From assembly GCF_030408035.1 (NCBI RefSeq), contig NZ_JASDCF010000021.1, forward strand, positions 1 through 56,298: DNA of 56,298 nucleotides, in the 5' to 3' direction. The position numbers and the translations under genes were made by a program. Under the pieces are notes generated by a model. The model was given only the letters and a program-made list of their open reading frames with translations. It was not told the origin of the DNA and did no database searches. Each line of letters starts with the position of its first letter. Positions within the stretch are counted from its first letter, which is position 1. This document shows, one piece after another, positions 32,053-40,960 of this stretch. The stretch is from Psychrobacter sp. APC 3426. Lineage in GTDB: Bacteria; Pseudomonadota; Gammaproteobacteria; Pseudomonadales; Moraxellaceae.

Positions 32053-32544
32053 ATGACAGATAATGTACATAGTCATTCGATGACCATCAAACGTAGCGTC
32101 GATGACGTCTATGCAATCGCAGAGCGTGATGGCTTTGCTTTGTTAGACGTTGCTATCGATGAAGAAAGGCTCAAAGGCACCCTTGATGATGACAGCTGCG
32201 GCGCCTTTGTCTGTTTTGAAGGCCGCGTGCGCAATCATAATAATGCCACCAGCGTTGATCGCTTAACTTACTATGGTTATGAAGACTTAGCGCTCAATCA
32301 AGGCCGCGCCATTATTGAGGAAGCCAAAAAGCGTTTTGAGATTACACATGCCATTGCTATCCATCGTATTGGTGCGCTAGAGATTGGCGATGTGGCGGTA
32401 TGGGTTGGTGTCGTCTCTGCCCATCGTTACCCAGCTTTTGACGCTTGTCGCTGGATACTCGATACGATTAAGGCAGACATTCCTGTCTGGAAGCAGGAGT
32501 ACTATGAGGATGATTCCTCTAAATGGCTGAGCAATAATGGCTAG
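32053..32544 (+). CDS. moaE: Molybdopterin synthase catalytic subunit
   Basis: Large subunit of molybdopterin synthase; adds two sulfurs to cPMP with MoaD as donor. CFEGRVRNHN, HRIGALEIGDVAVWVGV and the lysine-rich active site IKADIPVWKQEYY are visible. 163 residues. Confidence 0.95.
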   Translation: MTDNVHSHSMTIKRSVDDVYAIAERDGFALLDVAIDEERLKGTLDDDSCGAFVCFEGRVRNHNNATSVDRLTYYGYEDLALNQGRAIIEEAKKRFEITHAIAIHRIGALEIGDVAVWVGVVSAHRYPAFDACRWILDTIKADIPVWKQEYYEDDSSKWLSNNG

Positions 32545-32561
32545 AGTGAAGGGCGAAAATA

Positions 32562-33392
32562 ATGATTAAGATAACAGGAGCAGTTTCTATATCTGCTTGC
32601 TTATTACTGGCTTTAAGTGCTTGTACGCAGGAGAGCGCTACAAATACCACTACTGCTGCTGAGAATACTGAACAAGCCCATACGCTGCGTATTGCTGCCG
32701 CTGCTAATTTGTCAGATGTCTTGCCTGCCATTGTCGAAGGCTATAAAGCAGATAAAGGCTTACCTAACCAAGATATTGACATTACCTTTGCCTCTTCTGG
32801 TAAATTGTACGCGCAAATAACGGCAGGTGCGCCCTACGATATATTTTTATCTGCCAATCAAGAATTCCCTGCTAAGCTGGCTGTTGACAGCTCTCAAGCC
32901 GAAATATCTCATCAACCTTTTACCTATGCGCAAGGTCAACTGGCGCTATATAGTGTCACTAAGTCTTTGGCTGCGCTGAAACCAGCGGCACTGACTGAAC
33001 TACTCATGAGTGATGCGGGTAGCAAAATAACCATTGCCAGTCCTGAGCTTGCGCCTTATGGCGCATCGGCAAAATCTTATCTACAATCGCAAGGTGTTTA
33101 TGAGGCTCTAGAGCAACAAAAGCGCTTGATACAGGCGGAAAATATCGGTCAAGCCTTTCAATATGCGCATACTGGCAGTGTCGATTATGGCTTTGTCGCG
33201 CAATCACAAATCACGGCAATTAAAGCCACGCCTGAGCAGTTCGTTACCTTAGTGCCCGAGTCTTATCCAGCTATCCTGCAAGATGGCATAGTCATCAGTG
33301 ACGTGTCTACTGCTACAGACTTCACCGATTATTTACGTTCTCCTGCAGGACAACAACACTTCTCACAAGCGGGCTATCTCACGCTTCAATAG
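32562..33392 (+). CDS. modA: Molybdate ABC transporter substrate-binding protein
   Basis: Periplasmic molybdate/tungstate binder, 276 residues. The signal peptide ends in LALSAC, a lipobox, so it is probably lipid-anchored. ANLSDVLPAIVEGY, TFASSGKLYAQI and GAPYDIFLSA are the oxyanion-binding segments. Follows moaE by 17 nt. Confidence 0.92.
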   Translation: MIKITGAVSISACLLLALSACTQESATNTTTAAENTEQAHTLRIAAAANLSDVLPAIVEGYKADKGLPNQDIDITFASSGKLYAQITAGAPYDIFLSANQEFPAKLAVDSSQAEISHQPFTYAQGQLALYSVTKSLAALKPAALTELLMSDAGSKITIASPELAPYGASAKSYLQSQGVYEALEQQKRLIQAENIGQAFQYAHTGSVDYGFVAQSQITAIKATPEQFVTLVPESYPAILQDGIVISDVSTATDFTDYLRSPAGQQHFSQAGYLTLQ

Positions 33393-33463
33393 AACGCTTC
33401 AATAGTGATTCTTAAATAGAATCAACCCTTATTAATGCAAAATAAGCAACGAGCAATGACATC

Positions 33464-34162
33464 ATGATATCTCCATCCCTAATGTCAGACATGCTCAGTC
33501 CATTCTTAGTCAGCATCAAACTTGCTGCTGTCACCACCTTCTGCTTATTACTCTTTGCCACACCTGTGGCTTATTGGCTCGCCAAGCCCAGTCGTGGGCA
33601 AGTCATTTCACGTTTTAAAGTTGTGCTGATGGGCGTTATCGCCATGCCACTGGTATTACCACCTACCGTTATTGGTTTTTATTTATTGCTATTGCTAAGC
33701 CCTAGCGTGGGTATTGGCAAATGGCTTAGCGAGCACAATATTAGCCCCTTAATTTTTACCTTTGAAGGTCTGGTCATCGGATCTATTATTTATTCTTTAC
33801 CTTTCTATATTCAGCCTGTCTATGCCCAGTTTTTACGTATTCCGCAAAGTGTGATGGAGGTGGCGCATTTACTAGAGCCTAGTCGTCTAAGACGTTTTAT
33901 GCGAGTCGCCTTTCCACAAGCAAAGGTTGGTATTATCCTCGGCAGCCTCATTAGCTTTGCCCATACTATTGGCGAATTTGGGGTGGTACTGATGATAGGC
34001 GGCAGTATCTCCGGTGAGACCAAAGTGGTGTCGATTGCAATATATGAGCAAGTTGAGGCACTCAACTACGAAGCTGCGCATATGATGTCTGGCATCCTCA
34101 TTGTCATGGGCATGATTATGGTGGCATTGATTGCCAGTGTGAATAAGCTGAATCAGCGTTGA
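33464..34162 (+). CDS. modB: Molybdate ABC transporter permease
   Basis: Inner-membrane permease, 232 residues, five or six helices. The EAA loop that docks the ATPase is visible as EVAHLLEPSRLRRFMRVAFP, followed by GEFGVVLMIGG. The partner ATPase gene modC, usually next, is missing; a minus-strand hemerythrin gene follows instead. Confidence 0.93.
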   Translation: MISPSLMSDMLSPFLVSIKLAAVTTFCLLLFATPVAYWLAKPSRGQVISRFKVVLMGVIAMPLVLPPTVIGFYLLLLLSPSVGIGKWLSEHNISPLIFTFEGLVIGSIIYSLPFYIQPVYAQFLRIPQSVMEVAHLLEPSRLRRFMRVAFPQAKVGIILGSLISFAHTIGEFGVVLMIGGSISGETKVVSIAIYEQVEALNYEAAHMMSGILIVMGMIMVALIASVNKLNQR

Positions 34163-34217
34163 AGTAAATTTGAATCAGCGTTGGCGAATTGCTTTTACAA
34201 CCTAATCACCATTCGAT

Positions 34218-34697
34218 TTAACGACTTTCATTTGGGCGCTTGATACTATCAGGACTCGCTTCATAGATAGCATTTAGCTCAATCTCTGTTAGATATTTTT
34301 CAACAATAGGAAAAAGCTCACGCTCTTCAAAACGAATGTGCTCGTATAGTAATGTGCCAAACTCTCTGACTTGAGCGGCGGTTATATTTTTAATATCAGT
34401 ATTTTTAGAGGCTATTATATTATCCAGTATATTATGTAGTGCTTTATGCTGTCCACCAAGAGTATCGAGCACTGCTGCGACATCTGGTTTGGATGCTCGA
34501 TAAGGCTGGAGCGCATGTGCGATGAGGTTGTCTTCAATATGAAAGTGATACTGCATGTCATTCATATAAGCGGTTAGACTGTCTAAGTGCTTCACAATCT
34601 CGTCAGGCTCATTTCTGCATTCCTTGGCATGGCGAGATAGATTAAGACCGAGATGATGCTGGCGTGATAAAGGCTGTAATTGGTGAGCACGTTTCAT
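34218..34697 (-). CDS. Hemerythrin domain protein
   Basis: A 159-residue four-helix HHE protein that probably binds a di-iron centre. Candidate ligands: HHLGLNLSRH, HFHIEDN, GGQHKALH and EHIRFEERELF. Small HHE proteins occur in nitric oxide stress regulons, which fits norB nearby. Role in NO or oxygen binding is inference. Confidence 0.85.
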   Translation of the reverse strand: MKRAHQLQPLSRQHHLGLNLSRHAKECRNEPDEIVKHLDSLTAYMNDMQYHFHIEDNLIAHALQPYRASKPDVAAVLDTLGGQHKALHNILDNIIASKNTDIKNITAAQVREFGTLLYEHIRFEERELFPIVEKYLTEIELNAIYEASPDSIKRPNESR

Positions 34698-34736
34698 AAT
34701 CAGATACCTTAAAGGCTGTGAGTATTAATCTTAGTA

Positions 34737-35735
34737 TCACTTTTTAGCAATGTCTAAATCATTTGAATAAGCAAATAAAGCGGGTGCGCCGCCTGTATGC
34801 CAAAATAACACACGATCCGTTTGCTTAATTTTACCTGTGCGAATCATATCTATTAACCCGCCCATCGCCCGACCTGTATAAACAGGGTCTAATAAGATGC
34901 CCTCCGTTTGCGCAGTCATCTCAATGGCTTCATTTTCCAAAGTACCAACCACGCCATAACCGCCGCCCACATAATCAGAGTTAAGTATTAAATCGCTCTC
35001 TGAAAATTGATGGTCGGCTGCGATAAGGGCAGCGGTGCTATTGGCAAGCGCGACGGTATACTGATCAAATGGCACTTTGTCTGTTTCGCCTTTATCGATA
35101 TTGATACCCACGATTTGACAGGGTGAATTGGACAGTCTATTGCCCAGCATTAATCCTGCTTGCGTGCCGCCGGAGCTAGATGCAAAGACGATATGAGTGA
35201 ATGTTTCATTTATGTTTTGACATTGCGACTCTAACTCTTTAAAGGCTTCTACAAAGGCCAAAGCACCCAATTCATTGGAACCACCATAAGGGATGACGTA
35301 GGGTTTTTTGCCTTGTGTTTTTAACTGTTCGACGATTTTAGGAATGTCTTCCCCTTTGCGATGGGCGCCTGCCCAATGAATATGCGATCCAAATATTTTG
35401 TCTAACAAAAGATTGCCACTTGCTTGCTCAGGTTCTTCTCCACCTAATACTAAATGGCAGTCAAGTCCCAAGCTTGCAGCGGCAGCAGCAGTTTGGCGAC
35501 AATGATTAGATTGTGCAGCGCCTGCCGTAATCACGCAATCAGCACCCTGAGCAAGGGCGTCGCCGATGATAAATTCAAGCTTACGGGTTTTGTTGCCACC
35601 CAATGCCAATCCTGTATTGTCATCTCGTTTCATAAAGATAGTAGGGCCGCCGAGTTTGTCACTCAATCTGGTGAGCTCTATTAAAGAGGTGGGGAAGAAG
35701 CCTAATGATTGTCTGGGTATGTGGTTATAGTCCAT
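34737..35735 (-). CDS. D-cysteine desulfhydrase / ACC deaminase family PLP enzyme
   Basis: A 332-residue fold-type II PLP enzyme. The Lys that holds PLP is in GGNKTRK (near residue 49), with SNHCRQTAAAAA after it; IPYGGSNELGALAFVEA and FWHTGGAPALFAY are also typical. The family includes D-cysteine desulfhydrase (DcyD) and ACC deaminase; substrate cannot be set from sequence alone. 39 nt from the hemerythrin gene, same strand, so possibly co-transcribed with it. Confidence 0.85.
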   Translation of the reverse strand: MDYNHIPRQSLGFFPTSLIELTRLSDKLGGPTIFMKRDDNTGLALGGNKTRKLEFIIGDALAQGADCVITAGAAQSNHCRQTAAAAASLGLDCHLVLGGEEPEQASGNLLLDKIFGSHIHWAGAHRKGEDIPKIVEQLKTQGKKPYVIPYGGSNELGALAFVEAFKELESQCQNINETFTHIVFASSSGGTQAGLMLGNRLSNSPCQIVGINIDKGETDKVPFDQYTVALANSTAALIAADHQFSESDLILNSDYVGGGYGVVGTLENEAIEMTAQTEGILLDPVYTGRAMGGLIDMIRTGKIKQTDRVLFWHTGGAPALFAYSNDLDIAKK

Positions 35736-35998
35736 GTGTTATTCACTTTATAGATAGAGAAATTATGAGCTTGGAAGTTATCCCATGATAGTAATTATTG
35801 AATATTAATACCATACAATATTTAGCCATGAGAATAGCTGTTTTTAGAGCATTAAATATATAATTTTGATAGATAAGTCTGCTCATTGATGACACGTCCT
35901 AGCCCAAGTTGCCCGTTTCAATATATAGGGAATATGCTTTAGGTAAAGGTACGGCCACGGCTTTTTTTAAACTCTAGAAAATACCTAACAGACCAATT

Positions 35999-36382
35999 TT
36001 ATTCATTTGGCTTATCAAACAAGGCTTCGATAGGTTTGCTGTGAATCTTAGAGGCGTTAAACAGTGACTTATTAGCCGTATCGCCCTCTGTCCAAAAATT
36101 AATATTAAACTGAGCATCATCACTCAGCTCCACTCGGTGCCAATACTGTGGTGGACTAACCGCAAACTGTCCAGCTTGAATGACGATGGTCTGCTCTGGC
36201 TCGGTAGCAGCTTCATTGGCAAATCCATAAAAGGTGACAGTCCCTTGCATGACACAGATTTGCCCATACACACCCTCGGCAGTATTGTGGTGAGTGAGTA
36301 GGGCTTTGGGTACTTTATCCTTGGTAAAGAAATGCGTAGAACGTTTTATCTTCCAATGACTGGGAATGATTATATGGTTCAT
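35999..36382 (-). CDS. DUF1971 cupin-like protein
   Basis: A 127-residue single-domain protein of the DUF1971 family (IPSHWKIKRSTHFFTKDKVP..LLTHHNTAEGVYGQICV..G...PP.YWHRVE). Related domains are found as an N-terminal part of some TehB proteins and in NO-responsive gene sets. Divergent from norB and sharing its upstream region, which supports co-regulation. Function not known. Confidence 0.82.
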   Translation of the reverse strand: MNHIIIPSHWKIKRSTHFFTKDKVPKALLTHHNTAEGVYGQICVMQGTVTFYGFANEAATEPEQTIVIQAGQFAVSPPQYWHRVELSDDAQFNINFWTEGDTANKSLFNASKIHSKPIEALFDKPNE

Positions 36383-36536
36383 GAGAGCTCCTTGATGGAG
36401 TAAACGAAGTGATTTTCATCAGACTTAGGCGATGATTCAGTTTAGTAATAAATGCTAAGTTAATTCAGTTCAATAGTTCTGATAGTCGTTCAAATAGATT
36501 ATTTAAAATAAATGAAATGTTGTTGAGATAAATTAT

Positions 36537-36559
36537 AACATTCATTTAAAATGAATGTT
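36537..36559. promoter_or_regulatory. NsrR-type operator, distal site (perfect palindrome)
   Basis: Perfect 11-1-11 palindrome: arms AACATTCATTT and AAATGAATGTT around one A. The dyad extends to 36531-36565 (17 bp per arm). The known NsrR site has arms AAGATGCATTT/AAATGCATCTT, the same layout with close sequence. It lies between the divergent DUF1971 and norB genes, 155 nt from the first and 217 nt from the second. Confidence 0.65.
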
Positions 36560-36716
36560 ATAATTATTTTTAGGGAGTTAGCGAACTGCGATACTTAAAT
36601 ATCAGTGTTGCGGATTATTAAAATAATCTTAAGTGTTAGTTTTGGCTATTTAACCGTATTACGTATTAGCACTATAGGGTCATATTTTAAATAAGTGAAA
36701 CCTTAAACCATTCTTA

Positions 36717-36752
36717 AACATTCATTATCAATAGATGTTTAAGGGTTATGAT
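36717..36752 (+). promoter_or_regulatory. Probable norB promoter overlapped by a second NsrR-type site
   Basis: 36717-36739 is an imperfect 11-1-11 palindrome: AACATTCATTA, one T, then CAATAGATGTT (8 of 11 positions agree between arms). It sits within a larger CTTAAACAT...ATGTTTAAG dyad (36713-36743). TATGAT at 36747-36752 is a good -10 candidate, so a repressor here would cover the -35 and spacer. Nitric oxide would then release repression. The ribosome site AAGGAGG is at 36761. Confidence 0.55.
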
Positions 36753-36775
36753 CTATTTGCAAGGAGGAGCAAGAC

Positions 36776-39049
36776 ATGGGTGAGTACAAGAAGTATTGGT
36801 TCGGCTTACTTGCCGTGCTAATCGTAACCTTTATATTTTTAGGGTGGGGCGGTGTTGAAATCTATCGCACAGCACCACCAATACCAGATCAGTATATTGA
36901 TACTACTGGTCAGGTTTTGTTAACAGAAGAAAATATCTTAGATGGTCAATCTGCATGGCAGCGCACAGGAGGTCAGCAGCTTGGTTCGGTATTGGGTCAT
37001 GGTGCTTATCAAGCGCCAGATTGGACGGCGGACTGGCTGCATAGAGAGCTTGTAGCATGGTTGGATATCAGGTCACAAGAGCTATATGGCAGTAATTTTT
37101 CTGACGCATCTGATGATCAAAAAGCGGTATTGAATGCGCAGCTCAAAAAAGAATATCGTGGCAGCGTGGTTAATGATAACGAGCAAGTGGTGCTATCAGA
37201 CACACGGATTGCCGCTATCAATCAGATAGCGCCTTATTATATGAGCTTGTATGGTGATGACCCTGCATTGCAAGAGTCTCGAGAGAACTTTGCGATGAAA
37301 AACAACACCATAACGGATGCTGCTGATAGACAAAAACTGACCAACTTTTTCTTTTGGACAGCATGGATTGCTTCTGCTGAACGTCCCGATACCGATGCTA
37401 CCTATACGAATAACTGGCCGCACGAGCCGCTTATTGATAACGTACCGACGTCAGAAAATATTATGTGGTCTATCGCCAGTATTGTCTTTTTAATCGCTGG
37501 GGTAGGGTTTTTAATTTGGGGATGGTCTTTCTTACGTCAAGAAGAAGACGTCAAGCAGATAACGCCAGACGTTGACCCATTAACCAAAGTTGCTTTAACC
37601 CCTTCTCAAAAGGCGCTCGCAAAATACGGCTTTTTAGTGGTGGCACTGTTTGTATTTCAGGTGTTTATCGGCGGTTTTGTCGCACATTATACGGTCGAAG
37701 GTCAAGAGTTTTATGGTATTCCGGTTGCAGACTTTTTCCCCTATGCGCTAGTGCGTACTTGGCATATTCAGTCGGCCTTATTTTGGATTGCCACTGCGTT
37801 TTTGATGGCAGGGCTATTTTTGACACCGCTTATCAATGGCGGTAAAGATCCTAAATATCAAAAACTAGGAGTCGATATATTATGGTTTTCATTAATTATC
37901 GTGGTAGTGGGATCTTTCGCCGGTCAGTATTTTGCTTTAGCGGATATATTGCCCGCAAAATATAACTTTTGGTTTGGACATCAAGGCTATGAGTATATTG
38001 ACCTAGGCAGATTTTGGCAGATTTTAAAATGGGTTGCCGTACTGTTTTGGCTATTATTAATGACCCGTGGTTGTTTACCTGCCTTTAAAGAACAAGGTGA
38101 TAAAAACTTACTCGCTATCTTCTTTGCCTCCGTCGTTTGTGTTGGCTTATTTTATGGTGCAGGCTTGTTCTATGGTGAGCGCACCCATTTAACCATCATG
38201 GAATACTGGCGCTGGTGGGTGGTGCATTTATGGGTAGAAGGTTTCTTTGAAGTATTCGCTACCGTATCGCTTGCTTTTATTTTTTATAACTTGGGCTTGG
38301 TGAATAAGAAAATCGCCACAGCCAGCTCTATTGCCTCTGCCGCGCTATTTTTGCTGGGCGGTGTACCAGGCACATTCCATCATTTGTATTATTCCGGCAC
38401 GACCACACCGGTGATGGCAATCGGTGCATCATTCAGTGCGTTAGAAGTGGTGCCATTAGTGGTCTTGGGTTATGAAGGCTATGAGCATTGGTCCCTGCAG
38501 CGTCAAGCGCCATGGATGAATAAATTAAAATGGCCTATCATGTGCTTCGTCGCTGTCGCTTTTTGGAATATGTTAGGGGCGGGGGGGTTTGGGTTTATGA
38601 TTAATCCACCAGTATCATTATTCTACCTACAAGGATTAAATACCACTGCTGTACATTCCCATGCTGCACTGTTCGGGGTGTATGGATTTTTAGCGATTGG
38701 TTTTGTATTACTGGTGATGCGATATATTCGCCCAGACTATATTTTTAGTGAAAAGCTCATAAAAACTGGCTTTTGGTCATTAAATATAGGTTTGGTATTG
38801 ATGATTGCGACCAGCCTGCTACCCATCGGTATCTTCCAAGCGCATGCTTCCATGACCGAAGGTTTATGGTATGCGCGTAGTGAGAGCTTCCTACAACAAG
38901 ATTTCTTGCAAACATTACGCTGGGTCCGTACCTTTGCTGATGTGGTTTTTATCATTGGTGCCATTTGTGTGGCATTGCAGGTGGTCAAACTGGCGTTTGC
39001 AAAACCGTCACACTCTAACTATCAGCCTGAAAAACCAGTGAACGATTGA
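36776..39049 (+). CDS. norB: Quinol-dependent nitric oxide reductase (qNOR)
   Basis: Single-subunit inner-membrane reductase turning two NO into N2O with quinol electrons. 757 residues: helix 1 (WFGLLAVLIVTFIFLGWGG), a periplasmic cytochrome c-like domain without haem motif (about 40-220), then the 12-helix haem-copper-type core with metal-binding His in HLWVEGFFEVF, HHLYYSG and VHSHAALFGVYG. The fused N-terminal part marks it as qNOR rather than cNOR (no norC here). Acts in NO detoxification or denitrification. Confidence 0.95.
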   Translation: MGEYKKYWFGLLAVLIVTFIFLGWGGVEIYRTAPPIPDQYIDTTGQVLLTEENILDGQSAWQRTGGQQLGSVLGHGAYQAPDWTADWLHRELVAWLDIRSQELYGSNFSDASDDQKAVLNAQLKKEYRGSVVNDNEQVVLSDTRIAAINQIAPYYMSLYGDDPALQESRENFAMKNNTITDAADRQKLTNFFFWTAWIASAERPDTDATYTNNWPHEPLIDNVPTSENIMWSIASIVFLIAGVGFLIWGWSFLRQEEDVKQITPDVDPLTKVALTPSQKALAKYGFLVVALFVFQVFIGGFVAHYTVEGQEFYGIPVADFFPYALVRTWHIQSALFWIATAFLMAGLFLTPLINGGKDPKYQKLGVDILWFSLIIVVVGSFAGQYFALADILPAKYNFWFGHQGYEYIDLGRFWQILKWVAVLFWLLLMTRGCLPAFKEQGDKNLLAIFFASVVCVGLFYGAGLFYGERTHLTIMEYWRWWVVHLWVEGFFEVFATVSLAFIFYNLGLVNKKIATASSIASAALFLLGGVPGTFHHLYYSGTTTPVMAIGASFSALEVVPLVVLGYEGYEHWSLQRQAPWMNKLKWPIMCFVAVAFWNMLGAGGFGFMINPPVSLFYLQGLNTTAVHSHAALFGVYGFLAIGFVLLVMRYIRPDYIFSEKLIKTGFWSLNIGLVLMIATSLLPIGIFQAHASMTEGLWYARSESFLQQDFLQTLRWVRTFADVVFIIGAICVALQVVKLAFAKPSHSNYQPEKPVND

Positions 39050-39083
39050 TTATAATGTTTAAGTATTGATAATAGCGTTTAAT

Positions 39084-39118
39084 TAAAATCCCTGTTCAGT
39101 TCATAGCAGGGGTTTTTT
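39084..39118 (+). terminator. Terminator of norB
   Basis: AAATCCCTG / CAGGGGTTT with one G-U pair, then TTTTTT. Confidence 0.85.
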
Positions 39119-39329
39119 GTTGTTTTGACACTGGTTTTTAGAAGGGTTTTATTCATAAGGGCTACTACCACTAAATTTCAACAATCATGGTCACCAATTT
39201 CTAAAAGATAGAGTATTTACGAAAAAGGTCACATTGATAATGTAGGAAGAAGCAATATACTCCCGAGCTAACAGTATAGATGAAATAGATAGCCCTTATA
39301 AATAAAAGCTTTAAGTGAAAAATAGACAC

Positions 39330-39361
39330 AAAAAAACCTCAAACAATCTAATGTTTGAGGC
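39330..39361 (-). terminator. Terminator belonging to the tRNA-Asp locus
   Basis: On the minus strand, CCTCAAACA / TGTTTGAGG (6-nt loop) is followed by TTTTTTT. It lies 42 nt downstream of the tRNA-Asp 3' fragment in the right direction, so it is most likely the original terminator of that tRNA gene. The rest of 39050-39743 holds no protein gene. Confidence 0.85.
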
Positions 39362-39402
39362 GAAACTTGCTTAAACTTGAAAGTTTAAATTCGTTTTAAA
39401 TA

Positions 39403-39449
39403 TGGCGCAGCGGACGGGACTCGAACCCGCGACCCCCGGCGTGACAGGC
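39403..39449 (-). tRNA. 3' fragment of tRNA-Asp(GTC); island attachment site
   Basis: The minus strand reads GCCTGTCACGCCGGGGG, then TCGCGGGTTCGAGTCCCG and TCCGCTGCGCCA: the anticodon loop with GTC, variable loop, T arm, acceptor 3' strand and encoded CCA of tRNA-Asp. The 5' half is absent; sequence upstream of the anticodon stem is unrelated A+T-rich DNA. It cannot make a tRNA. This is the expected scar of an element that integrated in the 3' half of the tRNA-Asp gene and carried a replacement 3' end; the intact gene should lie beyond the right edge. Confidence 0.88.
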
Positions 39450-39599
39450 TAGAAGCACTAAATTACTTAAAAAATTCTTAAGGTATATTAACCTGTAATA
39501 CTATATATAGCAAGGGATATAACCAATAAAACAGCTATGACATTTAGCGCAATTCAAGACATTTTATACGAGCTATATTCCATATTATGGTCACTAAAA

Positions 39600-39650
39600 A
39601 TGTGTAATTACTCCACATTTATTAAATCTAAATGTGGAGTAATTACACAT
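39600..39650. repeat. 51-nt perfect hairpin (22-bp stem)
   Basis: Arms 39600-39621 and 39629-39650 are exact reverse complements (ATGTGTAATTACTCCACATT and so on), loop TTAAATC. It is 150 nt inside the island from the tRNA scar and 94 nt from the end of the lipoprotein pseudogene. The plus side is followed by AGATTTTTAT. It may be a terminator or a recombination-related site. Confidence 0.85.
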
Positions 39651-39743
39651 AGATTTTTATATTTATTATTTTGATTACCGTTTTTAAATTATTTATCTAT
39701 TAAAGTTATCTGGAAAATCAGCTTCTAAAGTTTAAGTAATGGT

Positions 39744-40219
39744 TTATCCAGTTGAGCCACCAAGCCACCCTTTATCTAAGCCACAATCTATCCAGTTTGC
39801 TTTTATCTGATCGGTAATATTTGCGTTAGGATAAACAAATACAGTACTGCTAAGATAAAGCTCATCTCCAATTTTATAGGGTTTTTCTTCAAATTTCCGA
39901 GTCCCTGTATCCGCATCCCAAGCAAAAAAAGTGTCCGCTAGCACCAGTAAATAAGTATTATTTTTGGTCGTCACCTCTTTACTATCTCTAGAGATAGCAA
40001 GACAGTTATTAACAACTGTTAAATATCCAGAACCCATAGTTGTAAATCGAACGTTATTTTATTGGGAGACCAAGTGGCAATTTGCAACGACTGCGTAACT
40101 TCTATAATCACTGGTATATCTGCAGGAAAAACTCTAGGGTTCTCTAAGCTCTGATTGGCGCAACCTGAAAATGATAGAAGTGCTAAGAGTGCAGTGAGTA
40201 AAACGAGATGATTTAGCAA
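39744..40219 (-). pseudogene. Lipoprotein gene broken by a frameshift
   Basis: Two overlapping minus-strand frames make one protein. The first part (TTG 40219, preceded by AGGAG) has a lipoprotein signal LLNHLVLLTALLALLSFSGC and runs to the stop at 40019. The second part (to 39744) continues with NNVRFTTMGSGYLTVVNNCL. One extra A in the AATAAAATAAC run near 40055 would join them. The joined protein would be about 158 residues. It resembles the lipoprotein at 40961-41480 in its second half (NxCL, then W-D and IGD motifs). Function unknown. Confidence 0.65.
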
Positions 40220-40348
40220 TGGTGCTCCTAAACTTTTAAGACTCTTTGCACGTGTAAGCAAGGTGTCGGATTGGACTCTTAATTCGTGCAACAATCTACC
40301 CGTAGTCGAGTTGAATTACCTGATTTATAGATTTACACATCTTAATAA

Positions 40349-40831
40349 TTAGGTTTTGCTTTCTCCATATATCATTACAGCGCCGCCAATGGTTACGGTG
40401 ATTAATCCAACTATTTTATAAATATCAATAGGCTTAGCGTTTAGTCCAAATAATCCAAATTGACTTATAACTACGGCAAAGTACATCTGACCTAAAAAGA
40501 CCCATAACAAGGTGTTACCAGAACCAATTTTCGGAGCGGCAATAAACATGAATAATATATAAAAACTACCTAAAAATCCTGGTAGCCACATCCACCAAGC
40601 AGCGTTGCCAATTGCGGGCGGTTTTACGCCTCCGCTAATGAAATACGACATGATAAGAGAAGCAATTGCACCTCCGATATACAAATAGAGAGTAGCTTGT
40701 ATCTGAGACGCTTGTGTACTTTTCCGAAAAGCATTGACGATTGCCAGTTGCAAAGGAACAATTGCACCTCCTAATAAACTAATTAGCACATAAGGCAATA
40801 TTTTCATTAAGTCCGGCCTTTTTTTAGACAT
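40349..40831 (-). CDS. DMT-family membrane protein (YdcZ/DUF606 type)
   Basis: About 160 residues and five predicted helices (for example YVLISLLGGAIVPLQLAIV, ATLYLYIGGAIASLIMSYF and the final IVGLITVTIGGAVMIYG). The GGA.VPLQ and LG..Y..FM.A.PK.G pattern fits the YdcZ group of small DMT proteins. ATG 40831 or 40807; neither has a strong ribosome site. Substrate unknown. Confidence 0.8.
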   Translation of the reverse strand: MSKKRPDLMKILPYVLISLLGGAIVPLQLAIVNAFRKSTQASQIQATLYLYIGGAIASLIMSYFISGGVKPPAIGNAAWWMWLPGFLGSFYILFMFIAAPKIGSGNTLLWVFLGQMYFAVVISQFGLFGLNAKPIDIYKIVGLITVTIGGAVMIYGESKT

Positions 40832-40960
40832 ATTTAGAGTGATGAGCAGCAAAGGTAGTTTTATGAATACCTTGTGTCAGCGCTTATATTGGCTTATTAG
40901 AAATTTAGTAGGTTGTAGCACTGATAGCAGTTGGTTTTTAGGGTGCTGAATCACATAAAT

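Noticed and set aside
39403..39449. A functional tRNA gene
   Set aside because: Only the 3' half is present; no D arm or 5' acceptor strand upstream of the anticodon stem.
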